This document shows, in pieces, positions 16,700-26,087 of a DNA stretch of 64,000 nucleotides; the first letter of the stretch is position 1, and every line of letters starts with the position of its first letter. Source of the DNA: Alphaproteobacteria bacterium (GTDB taxonomy: Bacteria > Pseudomonadota > Alphaproteobacteria > Sphingomonadales > Sphingomonadaceae); contig JAHJIJ010000015.1 of NCBI GenBank assembly GCA_018823325.1, positions 62,001-126,000 of the forward strand, written 5' to 3'. The position numbers and the translations under genes are program-made. The notes under the pieces are model-generated. The model did no database searches and was not told the DNA's origin. It saw only the letters and a program-made list of their open reading frames with translations.

Positions 16700-17072
16700 C
16701 CGCCGGCTCCCGCTCCTGCGGCGTGCCCAGCGATTCTGCCGAATCCACATTGCGCGAATCGATGCTGTGCGCGTGGCGCCAGGCGCGCAACACGAGCACC
16801 GCGAGCATCACCGTGAGGGCAAAGCCAATGACGATGGCAGTGAGGATCATCGCCTGCGTGATCGGGTCTGCCGCCTCGCCCAGCGCGCGCGCGCTATCTG
16901 CGATGATCGGCGGCTGGCGGCTCTCGATCCGCCCGGCGAGAAACAGCAGAAGGTTCACCCCGGTCGCCAGCATCGAGAAGCCGAGCAGCATCCGCACCAG
17001 ATTGCGCGAGAGGATCATGTAGAGCGCACAGGCGAATATGCCCGCGCCGACAAAGCCATAGAGCAGCGTCAT
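16692..17072 (-). CDS. mrpC: Na+/H+ antiporter Mrp subunit C
   Basis: 126 residues from ATG 17072, NuoK-like. It has three helices (LLYGFVGAGIFACALYMIL, LLGFSMLATGVNLLLFLAG, ITQAMILTAIVIGFALTVMLAVLVL) with the conserved DPITQAMILTAIVIGFA segment. A polar C-terminal tail of about 25 residues follows. It overlaps mrpAB by 4 bases. Confidence 0.93.
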   Translation of the reverse strand: MTLLYGFVGAGIFACALYMILSRNLVRMLLGFSMLATGVNLLLFLAGRIESRQPPIIADSARALGEAADPITQAMILTAIVIGFALTVMLAVLVLRAWRHAHSIDSRNVDSAESLGTPQEREPADD

Positions 17073-19798
17073 CGCGTTGCCTCCCGCTGGAGGCCGAAGT
17101 GGAAGGCCAGCACGGCGCCCAGCACGACGAGATAGACGCCGAGATCGAAGAGCAAAGTGGTCGAAAGCGCGGGCATCACACCGCCCGGTTCCCACCAGAG
17201 ATGAGTCAGGAAGGGTTCGCCCGTGAGTAGCCCCGGCACTCCGGCCAGCAGCACACACAGCATGCCAAGGCCGACCAGCGTCAGCGTGCGCAGGCGTAGC
17301 ACCCGCTGGGCATGATTGACGCCATAAGCCAGTGCCAGCAGCGCAAAGCTGAGCGCCGCGACGAGTCCGCCGACAAAGCCGCCACCGGGCTGGTTATGGC
17401 CGCGGAACAGAATGACCATCGAGGCGAGCAGGAGCAGCAGGCTGAGCCAGCGCCCGGTCATCTGCAAGGAGAAGTGGACCGGCTCAGGCCCCGGCACCGG
17501 CCCTTCGCTGCCCCGGCTGCGTAGCAGAGACCGGGCCATGACCGCCGCGATGGCAATCACGATTGTCTCGCCCAGCGTATCGATCGCGCGGAAGTCGACG
17601 AGGATCACGTTGACGACATTGTGCCCGTGCGCCGACGTCAGGCTCATCCGGCCAAAGAAATCGCTGGCGATGGAAACATGCTCGCGCGCCGCCATGTCCA
17701 TCATGCCAAGGAACAGCAGCGCGCCCACGCCGAACGCCAGCAGCGCATCGCGGCCGCGCATGGCCTTGGTGCGGGTTGGCGGGCTGGCAAGCGGCACCGC
17801 CAGCAGCAGCGCGGAGAGCAGCACGACCAGCAGCGCCTCCACCGTGAACTGGGTAAGCGCCAGGTCCGGCGCGCCATTCATCAGGAAGGTGATGGCGATG
17901 GCAAAGCCGGTGAGGCCGGTGGCGATCATCGCGCTGAGCAGTGTCCGCGCCCGCGCAGCCACGATCGCGCCGCCCAGCCCGCCGAGCGCGACCAGCGCTT
18001 CCCCCGGTCGCAATTCGCCGAGAAGAGGAATATCCGGTGCGACGCCCGCACCGGCCACTGACCAGGCGACCAGCAACCCCGTGCCGCCGACCACGGCGAG
18101 CAGGTAGCGGCGCAGGTCGCCATGCTGGAGCAGCTCGGTCAGCTGTCGGGACGAGAGGATCAGATTGCGGAGGCTGGCTTCCCACAATGATTCGATCTCA
18201 TAGGTGTTGAAGCGCGTTCTTTGCCGCAGCCACACGTGGATCTTCCGCCAGAAGATCACGATCACCGCACCAATGGAGACGACGACAAAACTCAGCAGCA
18301 GCATGGGCGTGAGGCCGTGCCAGACGGTCAGATCGACCTCGACCGCCCGGCCATAGACGGAGGCCACTGCCGGGCGGATCGCCACCCGCGTGATCCAGTC
18401 CGGTGCAAGGCTCATGAACAGGCCAGCACACGCGAGCAGCAGCGGCGGCATGACCAGCGAAAAGGTCTCGCCATGCTGCACCTTGTTCACCTTTCCATGG
18501 CCCATGAAAAAGGGACGCAGCGTCACCACACCGGCCACGCCGACCATCACCGCGTTGACGATGACGGCGATGGCCAGTGGAATCGCTTCCCAGCTACTCT
18601 CGAGCTGCGCCTGGAAGAGGAATTCCTTGGAGATGAAGCCGATAAATGGCGGAATGCCGGCCATGGAGAGGCTTGCGCCCGCGCAGGCCAGCGCCGTCAG
18701 CGGCAGGTGCCGCGCAAGGCCGCCCATGGCGCGCAAGCTGTAGAGGCCCGTCGCGTGCAGCACCGATCCGGCGCAGAAGAATAGCGCGGCCTTGTAGAGC
18801 GCGTGCGCGAAGAGGAAGCCGATCATCGCCACCGACGCCGCCGGCCCGTCCAGCCCGACGAGCAGCACGAGAATGCCGAGCGAAGCCACGGTGGAATAGG
18901 CCAGCGCGGATTTGAAGTTCTCGGCCCGCAGCGCCTGCAAGGCCGCGACGAGCATGGTGATGCAAGCCACGGTGATGAGCGCGCCGCGCCCCCAGCTTTC
19001 CGCGCCGATCACCGGCTCGAACCGCGAGAGCAGATAGATGCCCAACTTCACCATTGTCGCCGAATGCAGGAATGCGGAGGCCGGGGTAGGCGCCTGCATC
19101 GCGTTCGGCAGCCAGAAGTGGAACGGGAACTGCGCGGATTTGGTGAAGCCGGCTATCAGAATGCAGATGACGATCGCAGTGCTCCACGGGCTGGCATGAA
19201 GTTCGCCCGCGCGATCGATCGCCTGCGCCATGGAATAGGTGCCGAGCACATGGCCGATCATCACGACAGCCAGCAACAGGGCGAGGCCGCCAAAGGCCGT
19301 CACCTGCAGTGACATGAGCGCAGCCCGCCGCGCACGCGCGCTGCGCCCCTCGAAGCCGATGAGCAGGAAGGAAAGGATGCTGGTCGCTTCCCAGAAGACC
19401 AGGAAGACCAGCAGATTCTCGGCCAGCACAGCGCCGAGCATCGCGCTGAGGAACAGCAGGATATAGCAGAAGAAGCGCGCCCGTTCGGCGGGTGACTTGT
19501 TGGTCAGATAGCCGCCCGCATAGATGACCACGAGGCCGCCTAGTCCCGTAATCAGCAGGCACAGGAGAAACGAGAAGCCATCCAGCCGCAGCGTGAAATC
19601 AAGCCCCAGCCAGGGCGCCCATTCCGCCGCCTCGCCCTTCACCCAGCCGCGCTCGACGAACGGCGCCATGCTTACGAACGCCGCCAGCAGACCAAATGGG
19701 AAGAGCGCAATCACCAGCCCCGCCCCGCGCCCGATCACATAGGCCAGCAATGGCATCAGGCAGGCGCCGAGGAAGGAGATCAGCAGGATAGTGAGCAT
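17069..19798 (-). CDS. mrpA: Na+/H+ antiporter Mrp subunit A fused to B
   Basis: A 909-residue fused subunit, first gene of the operon. Residues about 1-500 are NuoL-like (VFWEATSILSFLLIGF; FPFHFWLPNAMQAPTPASAFLHSATMVKLG marks the region). Then comes the MrpA-specific domain with DUF4040-type helices (ALTQFTVEALLVVLLSALLL). The C-terminal 150 residues carry the MrpB unit (GHNQPGGGFVGGL and LTGEPFLTHLWWEPG). The A-B fusion is the layout of group 2 Mrp systems. It starts at ATG 19798. Confidence 0.93.
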   Translation of the reverse strand: MLTILLISFLGACLMPLLAYVIGRGAGLVIALFPFGLLAAFVSMAPFVERGWVKGEAAEWAPWLGLDFTLRLDGFSFLLCLLITGLGGLVVIYAGGYLTNKSPAERARFFCYILLFLSAMLGAVLAENLLVFLVFWEATSILSFLLIGFEGRSARARRAALMSLQVTAFGGLALLLAVVMIGHVLGTYSMAQAIDRAGELHASPWSTAIVICILIAGFTKSAQFPFHFWLPNAMQAPTPASAFLHSATMVKLGIYLLSRFEPVIGAESWGRGALITVACITMLVAALQALRAENFKSALAYSTVASLGILVLLVGLDGPAASVAMIGFLFAHALYKAALFFCAGSVLHATGLYSLRAMGGLARHLPLTALACAGASLSMAGIPPFIGFISKEFLFQAQLESSWEAIPLAIAVIVNAVMVGVAGVVTLRPFFMGHGKVNKVQHGETFSLVMPPLLLACAGLFMSLAPDWITRVAIRPAVASVYGRAVEVDLTVWHGLTPMLLLSFVVVSIGAVIVIFWRKIHVWLRQRTRFNTYEIESLWEASLRNLILSSRQLTELLQHGDLRRYLLAVVGGTGLLVAWSVAGAGVAPDIPLLGELRPGEALVALGGLGGAIVAARARTLLSAMIATGLTGFAIAITFLMNGAPDLALTQFTVEALLVVLLSALLLAVPLASPPTRTKAMRGRDALLAFGVGALLFLGMMDMAAREHVSIASDFFGRMSLTSAHGHNVVNVILVDFRAIDTLGETIVIAIAAVMARSLLRSRGSEGPVPGPEPVHFSLQMTGRWLSLLLLLASMVILFRGHNQPGGGFVGGLVAALSFALLALAYGVNHAQRVLRLRTLTLVGLGMLCVLLAGVPGLLTGEPFLTHLWWEPGGVMPALSTTLLFDLGVYLVVLGAVLAFHFGLQREATR

Positions 19799-19881
19799 CT
19801 GCGATCCTAATGCACAAGTTCAACCGCTGATGCAGCAATGAATGCGCTGCAGCGGGAGACTTTCTGCTGCGGTGAAGAGAC

Positions 19882-20748
19882 TTAGGCTGCGGCGGCCCTT
19901 GCCAACAGCGCCTTGCCGGCGAGCATGATGCCCTGCCCGGGCACATAATGCGGCGCGAAGGCCGCAGCGAGCCGGGCTTGGGCGCGGGGCAGCGCCTCTG
20001 GCGCGACCTGATTGCCGATATGCATTGCGGACAGCACGAACGTCGCGGCTTCCTCAGGGCTCGCCCCTGCACCGCCGACGGGCATCGCCCGCTGGCATGG
20101 CTCTATTTCGATGTCAGCAAAGCCAGCTTGCTCGAGCACTTCCCGCAGCCAGGCGGTATCGGCAAAGGCGAAGGGTCCGGGCGCGTGGGGGTCCGGCGGT
20201 GTTTCCGGCGCGGGGAGATCATCCTTGAGCGCCTGCTGCATCACCTGCATCCACGGATTTTCGTCCGGCCTCGCCCAGACGGCGAGATCCATCCTTCCAC
20301 CATCGCGTACCATCGCCCGCAGGTTGCGGAACGCTGTCTTCGGATCGGCAAAAAACATCGAGCCGAAGCGCGAGAAGAGCCGATCGAACGGGGCGCCGTT
20401 GACCTGCGCGGTGGCCGCATCCGCGCAGATGAAGGTGACGTTGGATTGGCCCTGAAGGCTGGCACGGGCGCCGCAGGACAGAATGAGATCGGACGAGATG
20501 TCCAGTCCCGTCACATGACCCTCCGGTGCGACAGCCTTGGCGATGGCAATGCTGGTCCCACCGCCGCCGCACCCAATGTCGATCACCCGCTCGCCGGGCT
20601 GGAAGGCAGCGCGGTCGAGCGCTGCGTCTCCAATGGGCTGGATCATGCCTTCGAACCTGTCGAGCGAGGCCAGCCAGTTGCGCCCCATCTCGCCCGCCCA
20701 GCTTTCTGCCTCCATGCCGGATTCAGCCTCTGCGCCGTTCGCTCCCAT
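19882..20748 (-). CDS. Class I SAM-dependent methyltransferase
   Basis: 288 residues with the Rossmann methyltransferase motif I VIDIGCGGGGTS at residues 55-66, motif II acidic D in VTGLDISS, and the FSRFGSMFFADP post-motif. A C-terminal half of about 120 residues resembles the ubiquinone/menaquinone-biosynthesis-like group (Methyltransf_25). The substrate is unknown. It lies 83 bases upstream of mrpAB on the same strand, so it may be co-transcribed. Confidence 0.85.
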   Translation of the reverse strand: MGANGAEAESGMEAESWAGEMGRNWLASLDRFEGMIQPIGDAALDRAAFQPGERVIDIGCGGGGTSIAIAKAVAPEGHVTGLDISSDLILSCGARASLQGQSNVTFICADAATAQVNGAPFDRLFSRFGSMFFADPKTAFRNLRAMVRDGGRMDLAVWARPDENPWMQVMQQALKDDLPAPETPPDPHAPGPFAFADTAWLREVLEQAGFADIEIEPCQRAMPVGGAGASPEEAATFVLSAMHIGNQVAPEALPRAQARLAAAFAPHYVPGQGIMLAGKALLARAAAA

Positions 20749-20860
20749 GTCGTGTCTCCTGACCCGTTTATGTCGTCATGGTCAGGGTGGGTCCCCGCCA
20801 TCCGCTAGCAACATAGATGACAATGTCCCGCCTCCCTGTCGAGCAATGAAGCGACAAAGT

Positions 20861-22513
20861 TCACACGGGCCTGCCAGACATATCTCCCCGCAAACCGAGC
20901 TCCAGCATCCGCATGGCCAGTTCCCGTTCGCCCATGACGACTTCGCCGATGCCGAGCCGGGTCAGATGCTCGACCTCACCATCCGAATGGGCGCGTGCGA
21001 CGATGGGGAGCTCCGGCTTCAAGGCCCGCGCTTTCTCGGCAATGGCGCCAGCATCGAACCCTTCCGGGATGGCGATGAGCAGACTAGTTGCCCGATCGAT
21101 GCCGGCAGCCTCCAGAACCCGCTTGTCGAGCGCGTTGCCGGCCACCGCTTCATGGCCATCGCGCATCGCAGCCTCTGCCAACTCGGCATTGGTCTCGATC
21201 ACCACGACCGGCTTGCTCCGGTCCCGCAGCGCCTGCGCAATCAGACGACCCACGCGCCCGTAGCCGACAAGCACGATATGAACGAGGCCGGCCGATGGCG
21301 CCGCGACCGGCTCGACCTCTTCGGGTGCATGCTCGCTCGCCTTGTGGACCGCGTAGGAAAAGAGAAAGGGGTGCAGGAAAATCGAGATAATCGCACCCGC
21401 GAGGACAAGGTCCCGGCCTTCGACGGGCAGCACGCCGAGACTGAAGCCCAGCGTCACGAGGATGAAGGAAAATTCGCCGATCTGCGCCAGGCTCGCGGCC
21501 ACGGTCATCGACGTTTCCCGCGCATGGCCGAACGAGCGGACGATGGCGTAGGCAGCAAGCGACTTGCCGACCGTGATGATCGCGACCGTGACCAGCAGGG
21601 GCAAGGGCTGATCGATGATCACGGAGGGGTCGAACAGCATGCCCACCGAGACGAAGAACAGCACGGCAAAGGCATCGCGCAGCGGCAGGGTTTCCTCGGC
21701 GGCGCGGCGGCTGAGCGGCGTCTCGCCCAGGATCATGCCGGCGAAGAAGGCGCCGAGCGCGAAGGACACATCGAAGATGAATGCCGATCCGGCGGCAACG
21801 CCCAGCGCGATGGCGAGAACGGCGAGGCGGAAGAGTTCGCGCGAGCCGGTGTGAACAACCCAGTGAAGTACCCAGGGGATGACCCGCCTACCCACCACGA
21901 GCATCAGAACCACGAAAGCGCCTACTTTGAGGAAAGTCGCCAGCACCGGCCAGGCGAGAGCGGAGAAGCCGTTGCCTTGCGGATCGAGCGCGATGCTGGC
22001 CAGCACGGGCAGCAGCACCAGCGCAAGGACCATCACGAGATCCTCGACGATCAGCCAGCCGACCGCGATGCGCCCCCGCTCAGTATCGACCAGATCGCGC
22101 ACCTGCAGGGCGCGCAGCAGCACGACCGTGGACGCGACCGAGAGCGCGAGGCCGAAGACGAAGCCGGCGAGGACCGTCCACCCCATCAACCACGAGAGCG
22201 CCATGCCGAGCAAAGTCGCCGTCCCGATCTGCACAAGCGCACCGGGCACGGCGATCCGGCGGACGGCCAGCAGATCCTTGAACGAGAAATGCAGGCCGAC
22301 ACCGAACATGAGCAGGATGACGCCGATTTCAGCGAGTTCGGTCGCCAGATGCGGGTCGGCAACAAAGCCTGGCGTAAACGGCCCCACCATCACGCCGGCA
22401 ATGAGGTAGCCCGCAATGGGGGACACCCGCAGCCGCATCGCCAGCGCGCCCATGAAGAAAGCCACGACAAAACCGGCAACGATCGTGGCAATGAGCGGCG
22501 TGTAATGAGGCAT
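20861..22513 (-). CDS. ybaL: CPA2 cation/proton antiporter with TrkA-N domain (YbaL type)
   Basis: 550 residues from ATG 22513; an upstream ATG at 22537 is possible. Residues 1 to about 390 form a Na+/H+ exchanger (CPA2) domain of 12-13 helices, with PIAGYLIAGVMVGPFTPG near the start. The C-terminal part is a TrkA-N/RCK domain: VHIVLVGYGRVGRLIAQAL is the NAD-binding motif. This matches the YbaL/KefB K+/H+ antiporters, gated by nucleotides. No glutathione-dependent KefF partner is next to it. Confidence 0.9.
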   Translation of the reverse strand: MPHYTPLIATIVAGFVVAFFMGALAMRLRVSPIAGYLIAGVMVGPFTPGFVADPHLATELAEIGVILLMFGVGLHFSFKDLLAVRRIAVPGALVQIGTATLLGMALSWLMGWTVLAGFVFGLALSVASTVVLLRALQVRDLVDTERGRIAVGWLIVEDLVMVLALVLLPVLASIALDPQGNGFSALAWPVLATFLKVGAFVVLMLVVGRRVIPWVLHWVVHTGSRELFRLAVLAIALGVAAGSAFIFDVSFALGAFFAGMILGETPLSRRAAEETLPLRDAFAVLFFVSVGMLFDPSVIIDQPLPLLVTVAIITVGKSLAAYAIVRSFGHARETSMTVAASLAQIGEFSFILVTLGFSLGVLPVEGRDLVLAGAIISIFLHPFLFSYAVHKASEHAPEEVEPVAAPSAGLVHIVLVGYGRVGRLIAQALRDRSKPVVVIETNAELAEAAMRDGHEAVAGNALDKRVLEAAGIDRATSLLIAIPEGFDAGAIAEKARALKPELPIVARAHSDGEVEHLTRLGIGEVVMGERELAMRMLELGLRGDMSGRPV

Positions 22514-22804
22514 TGCGTATAGCGGTTCCCTGTTCATGCAACCGGATTGCGCGGAAGCGGTCCTCGTCCGACGCCCCGGCGGCACCGCAACCCCTTGTGT
22601 TCAGGCGCGAATGTAACGCATTGCCGGGGCCACGCAACGACGCACACGGCGCGTGCCCCGATAAGCGAAGCTGCGTTCCCGGCCGTCAGGCGTGCACGCT
22701 CTGCATTGGTGACCGTTGCACCACCCGCTGCTTTCCGCTAAGGGCGCGAGCGAATTCCGGCCGGATGACCCGTGTCGGCCGTCCACAAGCCCAGAGAGAT
22801 TATA

Positions 22805-24637
22805 ATGAGCCCCCGTCCCAACGCTCTGCGGAACGTTGCCATCATCGCGCACGTCGATCATGGCAAGACCACCCTCGTCGATCAGCTTTTCCGCCAGTCC
22901 GGCACGTTCCGAGACAATCAGCGCGTGGAAGAGCGGGCGATGGACTCCAACGATCTGGAGAAGGAACGCGGGATCACGATTCTCGCCAAGCCGACGTCCA
23001 TCGAGTGGGAAGGCACGCGCATCAACATCGTCGACACGCCCGGCCACGCCGACTTCGGCGGCGAGGTGGAGCGCATCCTCTCCATGGTCGATGGCGTGGT
23101 GCTGCTGGTGGACAGCTCTGAAGGCGCGATGCCGCAGACCAAGTTCGTGACCGGCAAGGCGCTGGCGCTGGGCCTGCGCCCTATCGTCGTGGTCAACAAG
23201 GTGGACCGGCCCGACCAGCGCATCCAGGAAGTGCTGGATGAGGTATTCGATCTGTTCGTGAGCCTCGACGCCACGGACGAGCAGCTCGACTTCCCCGTGC
23301 TCTACGCTTCGGGCCGCAATGGCTATGCCAGCACCGACCCGAACCGCCGCGAGGGCACGCTCACGCCGATGTTCGAGACGATCGTCAACCACGTTCCGCC
23401 GCCGGCGCTGGACATCGACGCGCCGTTCACCTTCCTGGTGACGCTGCTCGACCGCGACAACTTCCTTGGCCGCATCCTGACCGGTCGCGTGACCTCCGGC
23501 ACGGTGAAGATCAACCAGCCGATCCACGCCCTGGACATGGACGGCAAGGTCATCGAGACCGGTCGCGCCTCCAAGATCATGACCTTCCAGGGCCTCGACC
23601 GCGTGCCGGTCGATGAAGCGCGCGCTGGCGACATCATCAGCCTTGCCGGCCTCACAGTGGCGACCGTGGCGAACACGATCGCCGACACCTCGGTAACGAC
23701 GCCGATCCAGGCGCAGCCGATCGATCCACCGACGCTCTCCATGCGCTTTGCCGTGAACGATTCGCCAATGGCGGGTCGCGAGGGCGACAAGGTGACGAGC
23801 CGCATGATTCGCGACCGCCTGTTCCGCGAAGCCGAGAGCAATGTCGCGATCAAGGTGACCGAAAGCGCCGACAAGGACAGCTTCGAGGTTGCCGGGCGCG
23901 GTGAGCTTCAGCTTGGCGTGCTCATCGAGACGATGCGGCGCGAAGGCTTCGAGCTTGGCATTTCCCGTCCTCGCGTGCTGTTCGGTGAAGACGAGAACGG
24001 CAACAAGACTGAGCCTTATGAGACGGTCGTCATCGACGTGGACGATGAATTCTCCGGCACGGTCGTCGACAAGATGAACCAGCGCAAGGCCGAGATGACG
24101 GACATGCGGCCCTCCGGTGGCGGCAAGACGCGCATCACCTTCTCGGCGCCTTCGCGCGGCCTCATCGGCTATCACGGCGAGTTCCTCTCCGACACGCGCG
24201 GCACCGGCATCATGAATCGGCTGTTCGAGAAATACGGCCCTCACAAGGGCAAGATCGAAGGCCGCAAGAACGGCGTGCTGATCTCCAACGGTGCAGGCGA
24301 GGCCAATGCCTATGCGCTCGGTCCGCTCGAGGAACGCGGCGTGCTGATGGTCGGCGTGGGCGAGGCGCTCTACGAAGGCATGATCATCGGCGAGAATGCC
24401 AAGCCTGAGGATCTCGAAGTCAACCCGATGAAGTCCAAGGCGCTCACCAACTTCCGCGCCAGCGGCAAGGACGACGCCGTCCGCCTGACGCCGCCGTGGA
24501 AGCTGACGCTGGAGCAGGCCATCGCTTATATCGACGACGATGAGCTGGTCGAGGTGACACCCAAGACCATCCGTCTGCGCAAGCGCTACCTCGACCCGAA
24601 TGAGCGCAAGCGCGCCTCGCGGACCAAGGCTGCCTGA
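22805..24637 (+). CDS. typA: Translational GTPase TypA/BipA
   Basis: 610 residues from ATG 22805. The GTPase motifs are AHVDHGKTT (G1), RGITI (G2), [11 protein letters not shown] (G3) and NKVD (G4). EF-G-like domains II, III and V follow, with a BipA-specific C-terminal domain ([17 protein letters not shown]) that binds the ribosomal A site. It is a ribosome-associated GTPase used in ribosome assembly and stress or cold growth. It stands alone and is followed by a nested stem-loop. Confidence 0.96.
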   Translation: MSPRPNALRNVAIIAHVDHGKTTLVDQLFRQSGTFRDNQRVEERAMDSNDLEKERGITILAKPTSIEWEGTRINIVDTPGHADFGGEVERILSMVDGVVLLVDSSEGAMPQTKFVTGKALALGLRPIVVVNKVDRPDQRIQEVLDEVFDLFVSLDATDEQLDFPVLYASGRNGYASTDPNRREGTLTPMFETIVNHVPPPALDIDAPFTFLVTLLDRDNFLGRILTGRVTSGTVKINQPIHALDMDGKVIETGRASKIMTFQGLDRVPVDEARAGDIISLAGLTVATVANTIADTSVTTPIQAQPIDPPTLSMRFAVNDSPMAGREGDKVTSRMIRDRLFREAESNVAIKVTESADKDSFEVAGRGELQLGVLIETMRREGFELGISRPRVLFGEDENGNKTEPYETVVIDVDDEFSGTVVDKMNQRKAEMTDMRPSGGGKTRITFSAPSRGLIGYHGEFLSDTRGTGIMNRLFEKYGPHKGKIEGRKNGVLISNGAGEANAYALGPLEERGVLMVGVGEALYEGMIIGENAKPEDLEVNPMKSKALTNFRASGKDDAVRLTPPWKLTLEQAIAYIDDDELVEVTPKTIRLRKRYLDPNERKRASRTKAA

Positions 24638-24644
24638 CCGGATC

Positions 24645-24678
24645 GTGCCGCCTTGTCCCGATGCGGGACGGGCGGCAC
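24645..24678 (+). terminator. Nested stem-loop after typA
   Basis: GTGCCGCC (24645-24652) pairs with GGCGGCAC (24671-24678), enclosing an inner stem GTCCCG/CGGGAC (24655-24660 with 24664-24669) around ATG. It begins eight bases after the typA stop. There is no long U-run, so the efficiency is uncertain. Confidence 0.6.
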
Positions 24679-24703
24679 TCCGTTCATCCTAAATGACGGA
24701 AAT

Positions 24704-24720
24704 ATGACGATAATCGTCAT
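24704..24720. promoter_or_regulatory. Perfect palindrome upstream of PEP-CTERM gene
   Basis: ATGACGATAATCGTCAT is a perfect 17-base palindrome (8-base arms, one central A) ending 86 bases before ATG 24807. An extra ATGACG half-site copy lies 12 bases upstream of it. It has the form of an operator for a dimeric regulator, which I cannot name. Confidence 0.4.
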
Positions 24721-24806
24721 GAGACTGTCGCACCCACGCGCAAGAGATGTGGTTATCCGGCGTTAACCTTTCGCCGGATCATCAATCAGTCTCGTGGGAG
24801 AATCAC

Positions 24807-25475
24807 ATGTTTAAAACCGCGCTTAGCGGCGCCGCTCTGGCGGTCGCCGTAGTCATCGCCATGCCTGCTCAGGCGACCGTCATCACGCCGGTCTCGGTCA
24901 CCGCCTCCAGCACGCAGACGCATGGCGGCTTTTACAACCCCGAGAACCTCATCGACGGCAGCGGCCTGACCGACGGCCTGCACGACCGCGACTTCCGCAA
25001 CATGTGGATGACGCAGCTTGGCGTGGCCAAGGCCGAGCTGGTGTTCGACCTGGGCGGCGTGTTCGATCTGGTGAGCAGCGATATCTGGCAGTTCAACTAC
25101 GCTGATCCCTATCCGGTCAATCCCGTTCACATCATCAACACGATCGATCGCGGCGTGAAGGATTTCCGTATCCTCACCTCGCTGGATGGCGTCACCTTCA
25201 CCGAGGTGTTCGACGGTCAGCTGGCGCAGGCCAATGGCGATCCCCTCGCTGCCCAGACGATTGCGTTCAACAGCACGGCGCAATTCGTGAAGTTCGACAT
25301 TCTGAGCAACTATGCCGAAGGCACGATCTACGACCCCTATGCCTCCGGCCTCTCGGAAGTGCGCTTCAATTCCGCGCCGGTGCCCGAGCCCGCCACCTGG
25401 GCGATGATGATCGCCGGCTTCGGCCTTGCCGGCGCCGCCATGCGCCGTCGCGCGCTGCGCGTCTCGCTCGCCTGA
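24807..25475 (+). CDS. PEP-CTERM sorting-domain protein, discoidin-like
   Basis: 222 residues from ATG 24807, preceded by a GGGAGAATCAC ribosome site. A signal peptide ends at PAQA-T near residue 23. The body resembles F5/8-type C (discoidin) galactose-binding domains: ENLIDGSGLTDG, VFDLGGVFDLV, VKDFRILTSLDGVTF, AQFVKFDIL. The last 30 residues are a PEP-CTERM tag, with PEPATWAMMI, a Gly/Ala helix and RRR. Such proteins are handled by an exosortase and are usually surface or matrix proteins. No exosortase gene is in the window. Confidence 0.88.
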   Translation: MFKTALSGAALAVAVVIAMPAQATVITPVSVTASSTQTHGGFYNPENLIDGSGLTDGLHDRDFRNMWMTQLGVAKAELVFDLGGVFDLVSSDIWQFNYADPYPVNPVHIINTIDRGVKDFRILTSLDGVTFTEVFDGQLAQANGDPLAAQTIAFNSTAQFVKFDILSNYAEGTIYDPYASGLSEVRFNSAPVPEPATWAMMIAGFGLAGAAMRRRALRVSLA

Positions 25476-25489
25476 AATCGGTGAACAGG

Positions 25490-25525
25490 GAGGTCCGCCG
25501 CTTTTCGAGCGGCGGACCTCTCTTT
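25490..25525 (+). terminator. Rho-independent terminator of the PEP-CTERM gene
   Basis: GAGGTCCGCCGC (25490-25501) pairs perfectly with GCGGCGGACCTC (25509-25520) around a 7-base loop, followed by TCTTT. It is 15 bases after the stop. Confidence 0.8.
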
Positions 25526-25532
25526 CCGCCGG

Positions 25533-26087
25533 TCAGTTCCGCTCCGGCACGGTCCAGAAATAGATGAAGCTGCCATCCACTTCCCGCGTCTCCTCGGGCT
25601 CCCAGTCACCCATCTGGAAAGCGTGACTGACGATGCGGGTGCCGGGCTTCAGTTCGGCGAGCAAGCGGGGACGCAGCTTCTCGTTGAGCCGGTCGAGCAG
25701 ATAGAGCGTGACGACGGTGGCATCCGAGAAATCGGTCTTGAAGAGATCTTCCTGACGGAAGGTGACCTCATCCGTCACACCGGCTTCCTGCGCATTCGCG
25801 CGCGCCTCACGAATGCGCTGGGGATCGATATCGATACCGACGGCGCGCACATCATATTTCTTGGCCGCTGCGATGGGAATGCGCCCATCGCCCGAACCCA
25901 GATCGTAAAGTACGTCGCCATCCCGCACGTTCGCCATTTCCAGCATCGCATCCACAACCGCATGGGGCGTGGGCACGTAAATGACATCGGGATCACGCTC
26001 GGCCTGCTGGGATTCAGCCTGAGCACAAGCAGTGGTGGAACCCAGGCCGGAAAGCGCCAGGGTCGCGGCGATCAACATCCTTTTCAT
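25533..26087 (-). CDS. Exported class I SAM-dependent methyltransferase
   Basis: 184 residues. The first 22 or so form a clear signal peptide (MKRMLIAATLALSGLGSTTACAQA, cleavage likely after ACA). The remainder is a compact methyltransferase: motif I LYDLGSGDGRIP near residues 60-71, an acidic end of strand 2 in VGIDIDPQR, and the TLYLLDRLNEKLRPRL and SHAFQMGDWEP stretches. SAM is not expected outside the cytosol, which makes the location odd. Its ATG overlaps the stop of the APC permease (TGATG), so it is translated after that gene. Confidence 0.8.
   Translation of the reverse strand: MKRMLIAATLALSGLGSTTACAQAESQQAERDPDVIYVPTPHAVVDAMLEMANVRDGDVLYDLGSGDGRIPIAAAKKYDVRAVGIDIDPQRIREARANAQEAGVTDEVTFRQEDLFKTDFSDATVVTLYLLDRLNEKLRPRLLAELKPGTRIVSHAFQMGDWEPEETREVDGSFIYFWTVPERN

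Noticed and set aside
14255-19798. The Mrp operon as something novel
   Set aside because: Order AB-C-D-E-F-G is the standard group 2 Mrp layout; only the short MrpE is slightly unusual.
20537-22522. A 661-residue open frame antisense to ybaL
   Set aside because: Low-complexity His/Arg/Asp content and complete overlap with a clear antiporter gene.
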